From Anisus vortex (taxonomy: Eukaryota; Mollusca; Gastropoda; Planorbidae): a DNA stretch of 64,000 nt. Below, piece by piece: positions 1-10,719 of the stretch. Where the stretch lies: positions 2,348,271 to 2,412,270 of the forward strand of contig OX421497.1 of assembly GCA_949126835.1 (NCBI GenBank). Reading direction: 5' to 3'. The translations under genes and the position numbers were made by a program. Position 1 is the first letter of the stretch, and each line of letters starts with the position of its first letter. The notes under the pieces were generated by a model. The model worked only from the letters and a program-made list of their open reading frames with translations, did no database searches and was not told where the DNA came from.

Positions 1-714
1 GACATATGTAGCAAAGAGTTTTTTCTAAGTGGACACTTAAAGGAACACAAAAAAATACATTCTGGATTAAAGCCATACAAATGTGATATATGTAGCAAAG
101 AATTTTATCAAAGTGGAAATCTAAGGGAACACCAAAAAATACATTTTGTATTAAAGCCATGTAAATGTGCAATATGTTGTAGAGAATTTTCTTGCCGTGT
201 AAGCTTGAAAGAACATCAAAGATGTCATGCAGCAGAAGCCCTTTTTCAGTGTTTGATCTGTAATAAGAAATATGCTGCCTTGAGGAATTTAAAATACCAC
301 TTGTGGAATCATACAGATGGAAAAACATATAAAAGTGGCATGTGTAGCAAAGAGTTTTCTCAAAGTCAATCCTTAAAAATACACCAAAAAATATATTCTG
401 ACATTAAACCTTATAAATGTGACATTTGTGGTAAGGAATTTTCTAAAAGTTCAAACTTAAAACAACACCTAAGAATACATTCAGTATTGAAGCCTTATAA
501 ATGTGACATTTGTAGTAAAGAATTTAATGAAGGTGGGAATTTAAAAAGACACCAAAGAATACATTATGGAATAAAGCCATATAAATGTGACATATGTAGC
601 AAAGAGTTTTCTCAAAGTGGACACTTAAAAAAACATCAAAGAACAATACATTCTATTAGTGAACCTTTTTTAGTACCGGTAACAAATTTTCTCAAATTGG
701 AGACTGAAACTTAA
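1..714 (+). CDS. C2H2 zinc-finger protein, 3' part (cut by window edge)
   Basis: The frame is open from base 1 to a TAA at 712-714, so only the C-terminal 237 codons are present. Eight fingers can be read. The first is incomplete at its N-terminus. The fourth has the variant form FQCLICN...HLWNH. The fifth is degenerate: its first Cys is Ser and its last His is Tyr. The last ends with a His-X4-His spacing. Linkers are SGLKPYKC-type rather than the usual TGEKPYKC. C2H2 arrays of this kind normally bind DNA in the nucleus, but no target can be inferred and no other domain is visible. The same finger types and 3' flank occur in the array at 18.9-19.8 kb, so the two are paralogues. The upstream end lies outside the window. 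Confidence 0.9.
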   Translation, partial: DICSKEFFLSGHLKEHKKIHSGLKPYKCDICSKEFYQSGNLREHQKIHFVLKPCKCAICCREFSCRVSLKEHQRCHAAEALFQCLICNKKYAALRNLKYHLWNHTDGKTYKSGMCSKEFSQSQSLKIHQKIYSDIKPYKCDICGKEFSKSSNLKQHLRIHSVLKPYKCDICSKEFNEGGNLKRHQRIHYGIKPYKCDICSKEFSQSGHLKKHQRTIHSISEPFLVPVTNFLKLETET

Positions 715-905
715 AATTATATAAATATGACATGGAATTTGAAAGTTATATGTAGTAACAATAGTAAATAGCTTTTTAAAAGTGTGCATTAAAAAACATA
801 ACAAAGAATACATTTGTAGAAAAGTCTAATAATCGTGTCTAAGTAAAGCTATGAATATTGTAGGCTAGTACTGCTCAGTAATGGAATGAATTGACTTGGG
901 TAAAT
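715..905 (+). other. 3' flank with a fossil zinc finger
   Basis: After the stop codon the sequence still resembles decayed finger coding, with an HQRIH-like and KCV-like remnant broken by stops near 791-850. About 115 bases (roughly 786-900) match 19895-20015, the flank of the other plus-strand array, including the same broken finger. The decay therefore predates the duplication of the two genes. Confidence 0.6.
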
Positions 906-2285
906 CATTGTTTTGTGTGTGTCATTTGTTTTCCCTCCTCTTTACTCTCTGACTTCTAGTTAAACTCTCTGTATGTAACAACACCGTAAGGCAAAAGTAA
1001 CTTTTCTCACACAGACCTGATTGCGGGATGATTCGACCCATGATTTTTTGCCAAAAACCTTCAGATGTTTACAGCAATAAGAAAAAAGGGTGACCTTGAC
1101 ATGTTTATTATGCCTTGAATGTTCGGCCCTAGTATAGTTATACCAGAAATCCATCATTAGTGACAACATTTATAATTATTATACTTTCAGTTTTCATGTA
1201 ATATTTTATTGTTGTATTTCATATGTGTTTGTGCCATTTTAATCTTTTATATTGTTGAAGTATTTTTTGTAGCATACAGTTTATCATTGAAATCTGATAT
1301 CACCTTAAGAGTTGTTCTTTTATTAACCTTGATACTTAAAAGTAACTGTATAGTAACTTTATTTAATGTCTTTATTACAGCCTCTTTTATCAAGTTTGTT
1401 TTCATTGCATATACATTTTCAGAAAGCTATAAAAAAAAAATGTCATAAAATAATTCTTAAGAAAAACTTTGTTTTCATGGGATGGTTTAATATAAATTTT
1501 GGGCCTCTATAAGTACTCTAAAAGAAACATACATGTTAAAAGCCATTTAAGTTTTTCAAATGTATTTCAAGGAAATTGTTTCAAGTTCTGGTACCAAGTG
1601 TTAGATTTAAAAAAAGAAACACACCAGTAAATGCATTGAATAATTATGTATACAGTTTTGTGTCTTGTCCAGTCATTGTTACTGCCACTGGAATAACATT
1701 CAGTTAAAATTATTATCTGTAAAAGTAATAGCTATTGACTATATATGAACATATATAAATAATATTTGTATATATATATATATATTATCTATGAGAAAGT
1801 ATTGATTTCTATTCCCATTGGTTAATATAAAGATATGTGATCATATTATCTTTTATTGTACTTTTGCAATTTTGTTTACTGCTAATGCCCTCTACCAGAA
1901 AAGGGTTAGATTCACCCATTGGCATGCTGTTGACCTTGGTTTATTTCCCCCTGAGAATGTGTTTTTTTTCCCCATCTCTATTTTCATGATTACACATTTT
2001 TTAAAAATTGTGAAGACTCACAGGATTTTAAATTGTTTAGTTTTTTTGAAGAAGAAATAAAACTAAAAGTTATACTTCTTTTGTAGGCCTACATATGTTA
2101 TTGATTTATTTCATTTTTATCCTAGATGTCTTTGTTATACAAATATAATTGTTAGAATTAAAATTAATATAGTATAAACACATTATTAATTAATTATTTT
2201 TAGATAATAATTAATAAAAATGAGCCACAATTTCAATTTATAAAATACCTATAATTTTAATTATCCCACTTTTTTTTTATTTTTA
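906..2285. other. AT-rich non-coding stretch
   Basis: No credible gene is seen. There is a (TA)n run near 1770-1787. A single copy of the core of the downstream 55-bp repeat (CCATTGGTTAAT followed by ATAAAGA) lies at 1815-1836. Confidence 0.6.
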
Positions 2286-2290
2286 AAGAT

Positions 2291-2700
2291 TTTCCTATTG
2301 GTTAATTTAAAGACCTAAGTAGGATATTTGTGCGTCAAATCAGGTATTCCCATTGGTTAATTTAAAGACCTAAGTAGGATATTTGTGCGTCAAATCAGGT
2401 ATTCCCATTGGTTAATTTAAAGATTTAAGCAGGATATTTGTGCGTCAAATCAGGTATTCCCATTGGTTAATTTAAAGACCTAAGTAGGATATTTGTGCGT
2501 CAAATCAGGTATTCCCATTGGTTAATTTAAAGACCTAAGTAGGATATTTGTGCGTCAAATCAGGTATTCCTATTGGTTAATCTAAAGACCTAAGTAGGAT
2601 ATTTGTGCGTCAAATCAGGTATTCCCATTGGTTAATTTAAAGACCTAAGTAGGATATTTGCATGTCAAATCAGGTATTCCCATTGGTTAAAGACCTTTTA
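2291..2700. repeat. 55-bp tandem repeat array, about 7.4 copies
   Basis: Units start at about 2291, 2346, 2401, 2456, 2511, 2566, 2621 and 2676 (last partial). Spacing is exactly 55 bp and copies differ by only a few bases. Each unit carries ATTGGTTAAT, whose complement contains a CCAAT core. The array is non-coding minisatellite. Confidence 0.95.
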
Positions 2701-2940
2701 TCCTATTGTCTTATTTTATTACTTTGATGATTTCACTTCCTGAATGGGTTCTTCCCTATTGTTTCATTATGCTTTAAATAAATAGATTTATTTAATTTTT
2801 ATGTATTACTGTATACAATTGTTTATATAATAATATGTAAGCCTAATTATTTTTTTATTTTAACTATTAATTTGCATTCAATAATAAAAATAAAAGTGGT
2901 ACAAGTCATAAAAAGATATTATAGCATTAATTGATTAATC

Positions 2941-3112
2941 GAGTGGCATACGGGCATGGAATGGGTTGCCTGAACAAACCAGAAAAACTAATAACTTAAC
3001 ATCATTTAAAACATTAATAAAAATGCAAGACTAGACTCGGACCACGGATGAGCGTAGGACGCAATAATCTTCTTTATAGAAGGAGCGTCCGTAATGTATA
3101 AGAAGTGAATGA
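2941..3112 (+). mobile_element. LINE 3' tail fragment (CR1/Jockey-group family of 30.8-33.2 kb)
   Basis: It begins in the conserved C-terminal coding segment (sense of the residues around RAWNGLPEQ) and runs through the 3' UTR to GTAATGTATAAGA. It closely matches the complement of 30785-30955, so it is a 5'-truncated copy of that family. Confidence 0.85.
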
Positions 3113-4655
3113 TATTGCTAGTCACACATTAATAATTGTAAAGTCATAGGGTTAAAACATACCAGTGGTAAGTAAAATTTCCCTTGTTTACATTAAAGAA
3201 CTAAATGGCTTTCCATAATTTAAATGCAAAATGTACATGTAATGGCTTAGTGATCAAAAAATACTTTTGATTGATATGGAATGTACGCCTACGCAAGATA
3301 AATTCTTTTCTATGGTAGTGTCTTCCTATAATTTGAATAATTCTTAGTTAACATTTTAACATAAACATATTTTTTTAAAACCTTATTGGATTTGACATAA
3401 TTAAATACCATACCGTATTTTATTCGTGTTAGCAAATTGAAAAAATTAATTCATACTACCAATAGTTCAAGAGCTTACATATTACAAAGTTTTGACTTTG
3501 AATAAAACATAATTATATTACACAATAACTGCTCCCACTCAGTAGGCCTACACACATAATATAGCAATGAATGTAAAAATATATATCAACATCTAGAAGA
3601 GAGGCAAAAGCAGATTAAAGTTGTAGTTAATTTACAATAAGACAATAACAAGTGAAATGTTGAACAGCTTCAGAAAATGCGGAGCATGTCCTTCAAGACT
3701 GCCCCCTTTTCCACTCTACTCAGTCAGCCCCAGAAAACTTCCCACAATAAATTATATGGTGGCTCGGAGCAACTCACAACCACTGCGTGGTTCATCACAA
3801 GTACCGGTATTCGACTTGTATGAATTCTCCAACATACACTTGCATACATGATAATGAAGAAGAAGAACAAAAAAAAACTATAGCCTACATGATTTTTTGT
3901 AGTATCTTACTACATTACGAGTTTTGCTTACTTGAAACAAAATGTTGTGCTATGTGACAAGTGCAACAATAAACTTGAAGTCTGAGATATTTTTTAGTAA
4001 CCCGAGTGCTTCTATACCTTCGCAATTCTGCCACTAGATCCATTGCATTTAGTGTCTTGAAAAATATCCCTCCCCCCCCCCCCCTTAAGCATAACAAACA
4101 TGAGATAACTGGTACCGCAGAGGTGTCAATGCATCAATTCGACTGGACCATCTTGTGCCACTTAGGGGATTTAATGTACCGGTACTCGTTTTCATAATTA
4201 ACAGTCTGAAAATGCACAAAAACTGCACTGCCAATGCAAACAACTCAGCGCTCTCACGACTTACGACTGACATGAAGGTCACTGTGATATTCCGCCGCCG
4301 CTTCGCATCCAGGGTGTGGCCGGGGGAAGTGAGGGGTTGTCTTGTTGCACTCCGCTACACACAGCGAGGTTGCCAAATCTAAGTACTGTTAGTGTTAGGG
4401 CATACTGTCCCATTTTCTAAGACAACTTAAATAAAATACCCTTCGCCTTTCATTACCTAGTAATTCATCTGCCTATGCAGCTGAGTAATTATGCAAGTAG
4501 CGCGTAGAAGCACTAAACTTTAATATAGTAGGCTATATATTTTTAAATCCCGAAATAAAAAAAACTCAATGTTGCGCACCTCCTAAAAAAAAATTTTGCG
4601 CCCTCTGCGGCCGCCTAGTTCGCTTATATAGATGAACCGGCCCTGGATCCATATC
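3113..4655. other. No gene recognised
   Basis: The stretch is AT-rich with several TACCGGTA words and a poly-C run near 4069-4084. The more GC-rich patches at about 3657-3850 and 4290-4375 may be repeat fragments. I could not assign them. Confidence 0.5.
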
Positions 4656-4659
4656 AACA

Positions 4660-5190
4660 ACAAATGATATTAAGCTGGAGATGACCCAACGTCGAGCGAC
4701 ACGTCGTATCTTTCAGGACTACGGCCGTAAAACAAGCGCCTCTGCTTTGGTGGCCAAACTCCAACTGGAGCCCCTACATCACCGCAGAGCGATAAACAAG
4801 GTCACCACTATTTACAAGATCGTGAACCGCCACGTGCAAATGTCCACGTAGCCATGTCGAATCCAACAGGTGTCCCGCTCTACCCGAGGTCATCAGCTCA
4901 AGCTGCATGTCCCTCACGCCCGCACCGACGTCTACAAATGTTCTTTTTTCCCCGTCAGCCATTAGGCTGTGGAACACCCTGGACCAGGCCTCCATCACTG
5001 CCCCTACTGTGCCGGCTTTCAAATCGTCACTGAAGGGCTGGACTAAAAACCTGAAGTGACACTTACACTTGTCATCTGTTTATATTTGTTGTTTGTGATG
5101 TTTGTATTTTATGTGTAGTGAAATTGTGGACTCTTTCCTCGGTCTTAACGGGGTCTCCACACTCCACAATAATATGAAGAAGAGGAAGAC
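4660..5190 (+). mobile_element. Fragment of a second LINE: RT C-terminus and 3' UTR
   Basis: One frame from about 4672 reads QRRATRRIF, then LEPLHHRRA and IYKIVN, typical of the C-terminal end of L2/CR1-type reverse transcriptases. After frame breaks the end reads as an IRLWNTLDQA-like motif, followed by a 3' UTR to about 5185. It is more GC-rich than its surroundings and differs from the 30.8-kb family. It is a pseudogene fragment. Confidence 0.65.
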
Positions 5191-5355
5191 AACAACTATA
5201 TATAGTGCTTGAAAAAAAACACACCTTTTTCTTAAAGTAAGTACCGGTAAGTATTTTAAACATTTCCAGAATTGATTGACGACTGTGGCTGAGACAGTTT
5301 GCCTACTGTCGTCAACCGTCTCTGTGTACCGGTATATAGTAGGCCATTCTCTGTA

Positions 5356-5645
5356 TTCTCTATATCTCCCTTTCACTCTCTATTCTTGTGTGTGTGTTTC
5401 TCTCTGCCTCTTTCTCTCTCTCTTGTCTTCTGTCTGAGTCTCTCCCTCTCTCACTATCTGTCTCCCTCCCCAAGTGTCTCACACTATTTCATCTGTCTCA
5501 CCTTTTTTTCTTCTGTCTAATCTTTCTCTCTCTCGCTCATCAGTCTCCCTCTCCAAGTCATTGTGTCTTTCTCGCATGCAGTCTCTCTCTCTCCGTGTGT
5601 CTATCTCTTTTTCTATTTTCTATATATGTCTCTCTTTCATTAGTC
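5356..5645. repeat. CT-rich low-complexity tract
   Basis: A pyrimidine-rich run of CTCTCT, TGTCTC and similar words fills about 290 bp. The open frames through it encode only Ser/Leu-rich low-complexity peptide and are not genes. Confidence 0.9.
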
Positions 5646-6585
5646 AGTTCTCTAATAATGAGTATTGAGCCTATTTTCTTAAAATAAAATGTGACTAGCA
5701 GCAGGAGCGAAGCCAAATTTACCAAATTACCAAATTTTGTTTGAATTTAGTAGGCCTACATATTTTTAAAAAATCTTCTGAAAAAGATTTTTTTTTAAAT
5801 TCCAGGGGGGGGGGGGGCCTGACTAACAGTACAAGTGTTATAGGCGATGACGAAACCTTTAATGCAATAGTAGGAAAGTAGAAGTCATTCAAGACAGCGA
5901 CAGACTTATTCAAACTTATTGGTTGCGCACGGGGAAAAAAAGAACAAATTAAAAACAGAAAGTAAGTCTATAAACAAGAAATTCAACGATTTATCTATAG
6001 TTATTTGGTTATCGTGGGCTATTTAATGGGTTTTTCCGATGCAAAATAGATTAGGCTATTAATTGTGGCGCAAATTACACCATTGGTGAAAGCGTGAGAA
6101 AAACAATGCCATGCTTTTTGGCCAAAGGCCTAACGAATTAAATTACAAGAAAGCGAATGGTATTTATACATTCAAGCTGTGAGTCCAATTTTTTTATTGT
6201 GTGGCCAAAGAGCTAGAAATTTTTTGTATGCGTAAAAGGCCTAGAATACCATGTCGACTATCTATTAAGAAAGTAAGGAGAAGCGGTTTCTAAGGGGAAA
6301 AAAAAACAAAATATTGTAGGCTTGCGTCGTCTCTGTCTATGTGATCTAAATGACTTAAATGTGGCCTACGAAACGCACAAAATTCCGGTCAACGGTCTTA
6401 AAATAAATAAGCTTTTGTAACATTAGGCCTTGAATAATTACAGTAACTTACAGGTAGGCCCTATATACCTATATATTAGGCTACCGAGCAGGAAACGACA
6501 TTTAATAACTTTTGTAATATCGTCAGGCCAATAACTTTTAAGACCATATATACATTAGAAATATAAATAAATATCTAACAGGTTT
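5646..6585. other. No gene recognised
   Basis: AT-rich, with a GGAGCGAAGCC motif at about 5703 and a poly-G run near 5806-5818. These resemble the ends of the small foldback element at 9.36-9.48 kb, but I cannot define an element. Confidence 0.5.
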
Positions 6586-6589
6586 ATAA

Positions 6590-6870
6590 GATATAAGGTT
6601 ACTTTATTGATCCAAATAAATGGAAATTTGACTTGATTACATAAAGTCCGTCTTTCAGCGTAGGCCCTAATTATCCTAATAATATAGTAATAAGGCCTAA
6701 TAGGCCTACCGGTACCTGTAGGCCTAGATCCTAGATCTACCCTACTTAAAACTAAAGCATTAAAAACTAAAAAGAACCATCTGTAGGCTACTCAGACTCA
6801 AGCACAATAGACATTCGCGCACACTATCATTATCATACCATTTATCATACAAGAAAAAGTATCATTTAGG
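6590..6870 (-). mobile_element. 3' end of a second tail family, split copy
   Basis: The block at 6600-6662 (TTTATTGATCCAAATAAATG, through GTCCGTCTTTCAGCG) and the block at about 6800-6870 match, in inverse orientation, 63150-63320. About 130 bp of unrelated sequence separates them here. The sense strand ends with AATAAAG and a short TTATC-like tail. Confidence 0.6.
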
Positions 6871-6889
6871 AGTCTGCTATTGAGTATTG

Positions 6890-7229
6890 AGCCATTGACC
6901 ATTGTATTGCCTGGCTGACTAGTAAATCTCTCTGTTCTTGCCCTTATTGAAAGAAGCCGACCACTTCGACTAGATATGATGTAACTACCCTTAACCGGTT
7001 GTGCATCATTTGTAGCCTACTAAGTAGTAGGGCCTACTTTGTACCATAATGTCATATTATAAAGAGGTGTCGGCTCTCAGTGTAACTCTGTGGTTTGCAA
7101 GTCTATTATGGCCAGAAGCCAGAAATACTCATACTACTCGTACTGAAACTGGTACTGGACTGTTAGTGTTAATAATATTGACTTTAAATTATTGACAATA
7201 TTGTCAATGTCTTTTTTAGTCTTAAGAAT
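6890..7229. other. No gene recognised
   Basis: AT-rich sequence between repeat fragments; no coding signal was seen. Confidence 0.5.
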
Positions 7230-7384
7230 TTGCAGTTTCTTGCTGCCTGATGTAGTTTTGTTGCGTTGCATTTATTTCAGAGATAAATTATACTTTTATG
7301 GTATTTGCATAATTGGGTATTTAGTATAAGGCCTATAGTCTAAAGTTTTTATTATGCTATTTACTCTGACAACATCATTATATA

Positions 7385-7567
7385 CAGTGCTGTTGCAAGG
7401 GATTTGGGGGCCCGGGGGGCTTGGCCTCTTTAGGGGCCCTTGCATTTTGACATTCGACATTATGACATAAGAAAAAAACAATTTGGACACTCATTTGGGG
7501 CCCCCCTCAAGTAGGGGCCCGGGGGGATTTATGAATTTGGACCCCCCCGCCCCTAGCTACGCCACTG
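7385..7567. mobile_element. hAT-type MITE, 183 bp
   Basis: The element starts CAGTGCTGTTGCAAGG and its right end, read inversely, starts CAGTGGCGTAGCTAGG. It is flanked by an exact 8-bp duplication ATTATATA at 7377-7384 and 7568-7575. An 8-bp duplication and CAGNG ends fit the hAT superfamily. It carries GGGGCCCGGGG blocks and no coding sequence. Confidence 0.8.

Positions 7568-7568
<1 letters not shown>

Positions 7569-7612
<44 letters not shown>
7569..7612. repeat. (TA)n microsatellite
   Basis: About 20 TA units directly follow the right target duplication of the MITE, probably expanded from it. Confidence 0.95.
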
Positions 7613-7615
<3 letters not shown>

Positions 7616-8149
7616 ATAAGATATATAAGATATCTGAGAGTCCAATGGTTATTGCATAATAAATTATACATACGGTGGTATATTACTAGCCCTGGTCTCT
7701 TAGTTAAGAATAAATAATCAAATATATTATTGTTTCTTGTTAGCTTTTAATAATTAGTTCTAAGTTTAGGTTTTGGATGATATTGATACAAAGTTAATGT
7801 AGGTGGCAATGTAGGCCCCTATTCTTTTTTGTGTGTGTGTTATTCTATGGAATAGGTGTTTCAGTTACTGGGTACGGTATATCAATAATCAGGGTGATTA
7901 AAGTCACCCTATTATTTATCAAAATTAAAGCATTGTCATGTTTCTCTTGGATGTTTGTTAGAAGATTATTCAATTCAGTCATGTATCATATTGTAGTATC
8001 AGGTGGTCTGTATAAACTGCCTAAAATTAGTATTGTTGAGTTAGGTCTAATAATTTTACAATAGACTGGCTCTACTTTTAAAAATTAGAGTCAAGACTCA
8101 AGAGCCAAGTTATAAGGTCTAAAAAAAAAGGACGATTCCAGGACGATTC

Positions 8150-8640
8150 CAGGGCGAAACGTTTAGGGATGAGCTCGTGGGGGGGGGGGACTCCAAAGCT
8201 CTGTCTGGGCTCCAGCCATCCCACGACAGACCGAAGGCGTGGCGTTCTGTGTAACAGGGAAGATTTCCACAGCCCAGCAATTGTTCACTGCGGTTCCCCT
8301 AGGATCATTATCATGGTGGCTCGCTCGTATACTTGCAATGTCACCTGGTAGCACAAATTCTATACTAAAGGTACCCGGTACAGGCATCCAGGCACCAGCT
8401 GGTTCTTGAGACGGGATTGCTGCGTCCATTGCTTCCTCCCCACCGAGACCCCGTGATTTCATCTCGGCAGTTCAATGGATCTCCCACCCATGGCGGTAGC
8501 TGCTGTCTCCCATGCGTTAGCCCCCGGTGTAATCTTAATGGGATCACATCAGCGATTTACACATTTTGCCAGCTTTGAGGCCCATGGGTACAGAAGTGGG
8601 ACTCAAGTGAAGATAAAAAGGGTTGCGTTTTGTATGTTTT
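8150..8640. other. GC-rich block, probable repeat of unknown type
   Basis: This 490-bp segment is clearly more GC-rich than its neighbours, has a poly-G run at 8180-8189, and is open in several frames without a recognisable domain. Its composition matches the LINE fragments, but I do not recognise a family. Confidence 0.4.
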
Positions 8641-9108
8641 ATTCCTTTACTAATTATACACAAGCAGTTTTTTTTTATAGTAATTTACAGCATTGGTCTG
8701 TATTTTGTCACGAAATTTTGCTACGGTACTAAAATGGAGATGTTTTTACCCTATCCCTACTTCGTGTTTTCACTGTATTCGACTACAAGGTGGGTCAAAT
8801 TGACCCATATACCTTTTACATAAGAAAAAAATAAATACTTCCTATACCTACTAGGTGGGTCAAATTGACCCATATAGTTTTTAATAGAAATAACCATAAC
8901 TTATTTTATAAGAGCTTTTTGTATTTTAATTACATAATGATTGTTGCACATTTTTTTTCAAATATATCTGTATACTGGTTGTAATGAAAATACTTTTTTT
9001 CAATAAAACTTCCACACAAATGTATACATTTGAGCACTTTAAAAATAATTCTTTGCAAAACATTAAGAACAATAAAGTATTTATAAATGAGCACTTAGTG
9101 CCCATAGT

Positions 9109-9350
9109 AAGTAAAGTACCGTTCGGAACAAATTGGTCATAGTCATAGGGTCGGTGGAGCAGCGTTCACCAGTTTCTGCGGCCAAGGCATATTAGACAAA
9201 TGTGTGGCCAGCACAATGCACAGCTGCCTTTACTTTACTTTACCTCAACTAATGTCAGGTACCCATAAGAGCTTGGTAGACTCAGGGATACCCTCTAGTC
9301 CCGGGAAAAAATCCTAGCCTTCAACAGGATTTGAACACAGGACCTTCACT
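9109..9350 (-). mobile_element. tRNA-derived SINE (family B), minus orientation
   Basis: The complement starts with a tRNA-like head (decayed GGTTCGAATCC-like box B near 9330) and ends with the shared body words GGTAAAGTAAAG and TGGCCACA and a TGGTGAACGCTG-type end. The words CCCATAGT (9101-9108) and ACCATAGT (9351-9358) flank it, a likely target duplication. Confidence 0.8.
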
Positions 9351-9358
9351 ACCATAGT

Positions 9359-9484
9359 CGGGGTGAAGCCACAGGGGTGGGGGGGGGGGCTGAGGGGGAT
9401 TTATCAAAATTTGATAAATGTTTGTCACGCGCAAGTTTAGCCCCCCCCCCCCCCCCGGAAAAAATGTCTGGCTTCGCCCCTGCC
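9359..9484. mobile_element. Small foldback/MITE-like element with G/C runs
   Basis: GGGGTGAAGCC on the left is answered by GGCTTCGCCCC on the right, with long G and C runs just inside each end. Flanking words are ACCATAGT (9351) and CCCATAGT (about 9483-9490). It abuts the SINE, so the order of insertion is uncertain. Confidence 0.5.
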
Positions 9485-10719
9485 CATAGTGCACTTAGAA
9501 CTATGGTTTATTCTTGGAAACCATGCATAGCAAATAGATGTTGAGCACTTTACACAAGTGGTCAATGCTTTCTTGTCTAACTTCCCAGGACATCAGCCAG
9601 ATTTCCAGAGCATGAGCAAGCAAACACCTGCTCTTCTGCTGTTCACATTCTTGTCTATAGAAGGTTCCATTCCTAGTGACTTACTCAAAGTAGTTTATAC
9701 TTAGTTCTTTATGAAGAATATGTGCTGGTCCAAGATTTTGATGAGGACACTGCTCAACTTTGATGAGGACATAGTCCGACTTTGCTAAGATAAGTCTTTG
9801 ATACAAGTGAAAAATATTTTAGTCTATAAGTATAAGCCAATTTCTTTGGCTTTGATGAAAGGTATTGCTACAGCTCATCAATGATAGTGAAAGGAACATA
9901 ATGCTTGTTTAGTTCGTTTAGAAACTTCTCTTATAACTTTCGTTATAAATGCAATGCAGCTTCTTTTTTTAGACCTAGTTTCTTTGTTGTTTCTAACAGA
10001 TGTTCACATCTGGCATCCTAAATGGGCTCAAAAATTGATAATGCAAACAATGAGAGCTTGGATTTCAATATCATCAGTTGGTATTTACTTGTCAATATCA
10101 ATCCTTTTCCCTCATTATTGTTTGAATATGACAATGTTTATCAATGTTTAGTTGGAGTTGTAACTAGTTTGAAATCTGATAGTCTGACAATGGCATCTGT
10201 GCACCATGGAATTTTTGTCTTGGAGGCCTAAATATGTTTTAGCTTGGCATCTTCTGATTTTCAAATGGGACCTGATACAAGTTTATTCAATTCTTGGTTA
10301 CATTTACATTTAGTCTAAGGGACATACATTTCAAAGGGCTACCTAGGGGGCACACCACGGCGGATTGACAGAGAAAAAAACGTGGTTTCCAAGTGTTCTT
10401 GTGGTTTTCACGTGTTTTTGTGGTTTTCACGTGTTTTCCCCGTAAATACAACGTGAAGTTCTTGCTAGGTAACTGATAAATTGAAGCCCATGACATATAT
10501 ATATCTTAAACTTAAATTTACACTGATATTAATTCTAGCTTTTCAAGCATACAAAGAATTTTTTTCACAGTTCTAGTCTTGTTTTTTTCTATATAAATGT
10601 ATATGGGTCAAAATGACCCAAAAGCTCAAAGTATTCGGATAAGTGGTTTTCGAGTAATTTAAAAAAATATACCATGGACGGGTCAAAATGACCCACCTAG
10701 TAGGGATAGGGTTAAATAG

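Larger units (their letters stand above)
7230..8090 (-). mobile_element. Decayed CR1/Jockey-group LINE copy including endonuclease
   Basis: On the minus strand 7230-7376 and about 7640-7790 match 32860-33125 of the better-preserved copy. The part at 7805-8090 extends further 5' than that copy does: broken frames read GDFNHPDY and MIHD-type words, as expected for an APE-type endonuclease domain. Many stops and indels make it a pseudogene. A hAT-type MITE and a (TA)n run interrupt it. Confidence 0.75.
8745..10715. mobile_element. piggyBac-like element remnant, about 2 kb
   Basis: The right end reads AGTAGGGATAGG then GTTAAA (TTAA at 10712-10715). The left end reads TTTA (8745-8748, one change from TTAA) then CCCTATCCCTACT. 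TTAA targets with CCC-type ends are the mark of piggyBac. Each end carries two copies of a 15-bp palindrome: GGGTCAAATTGACCC at 8792 and 8857, and GGGTCAAAATGACCC at 10605 and 10680. No transposase frame survives inside. A SINE and a small foldback element are nested within it. Confidence 0.65.

Noticed and set aside
1209..2060. Hydrophobic short frames that look like membrane proteins
   Set aside because: Phe/Leu/Ile-rich peptides are expected from AT-rich non-coding DNA; no start context, homology or splice support.
2291..2700. CRISPR-like array
   Set aside because: Units are directly joined without unique spacers and the context is eukaryotic.
5299..5687. Overlapping Ser/Leu-rich open frames
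   Set aside because: They run through a CT-rich low-complexity tract and show no protein-like composition.
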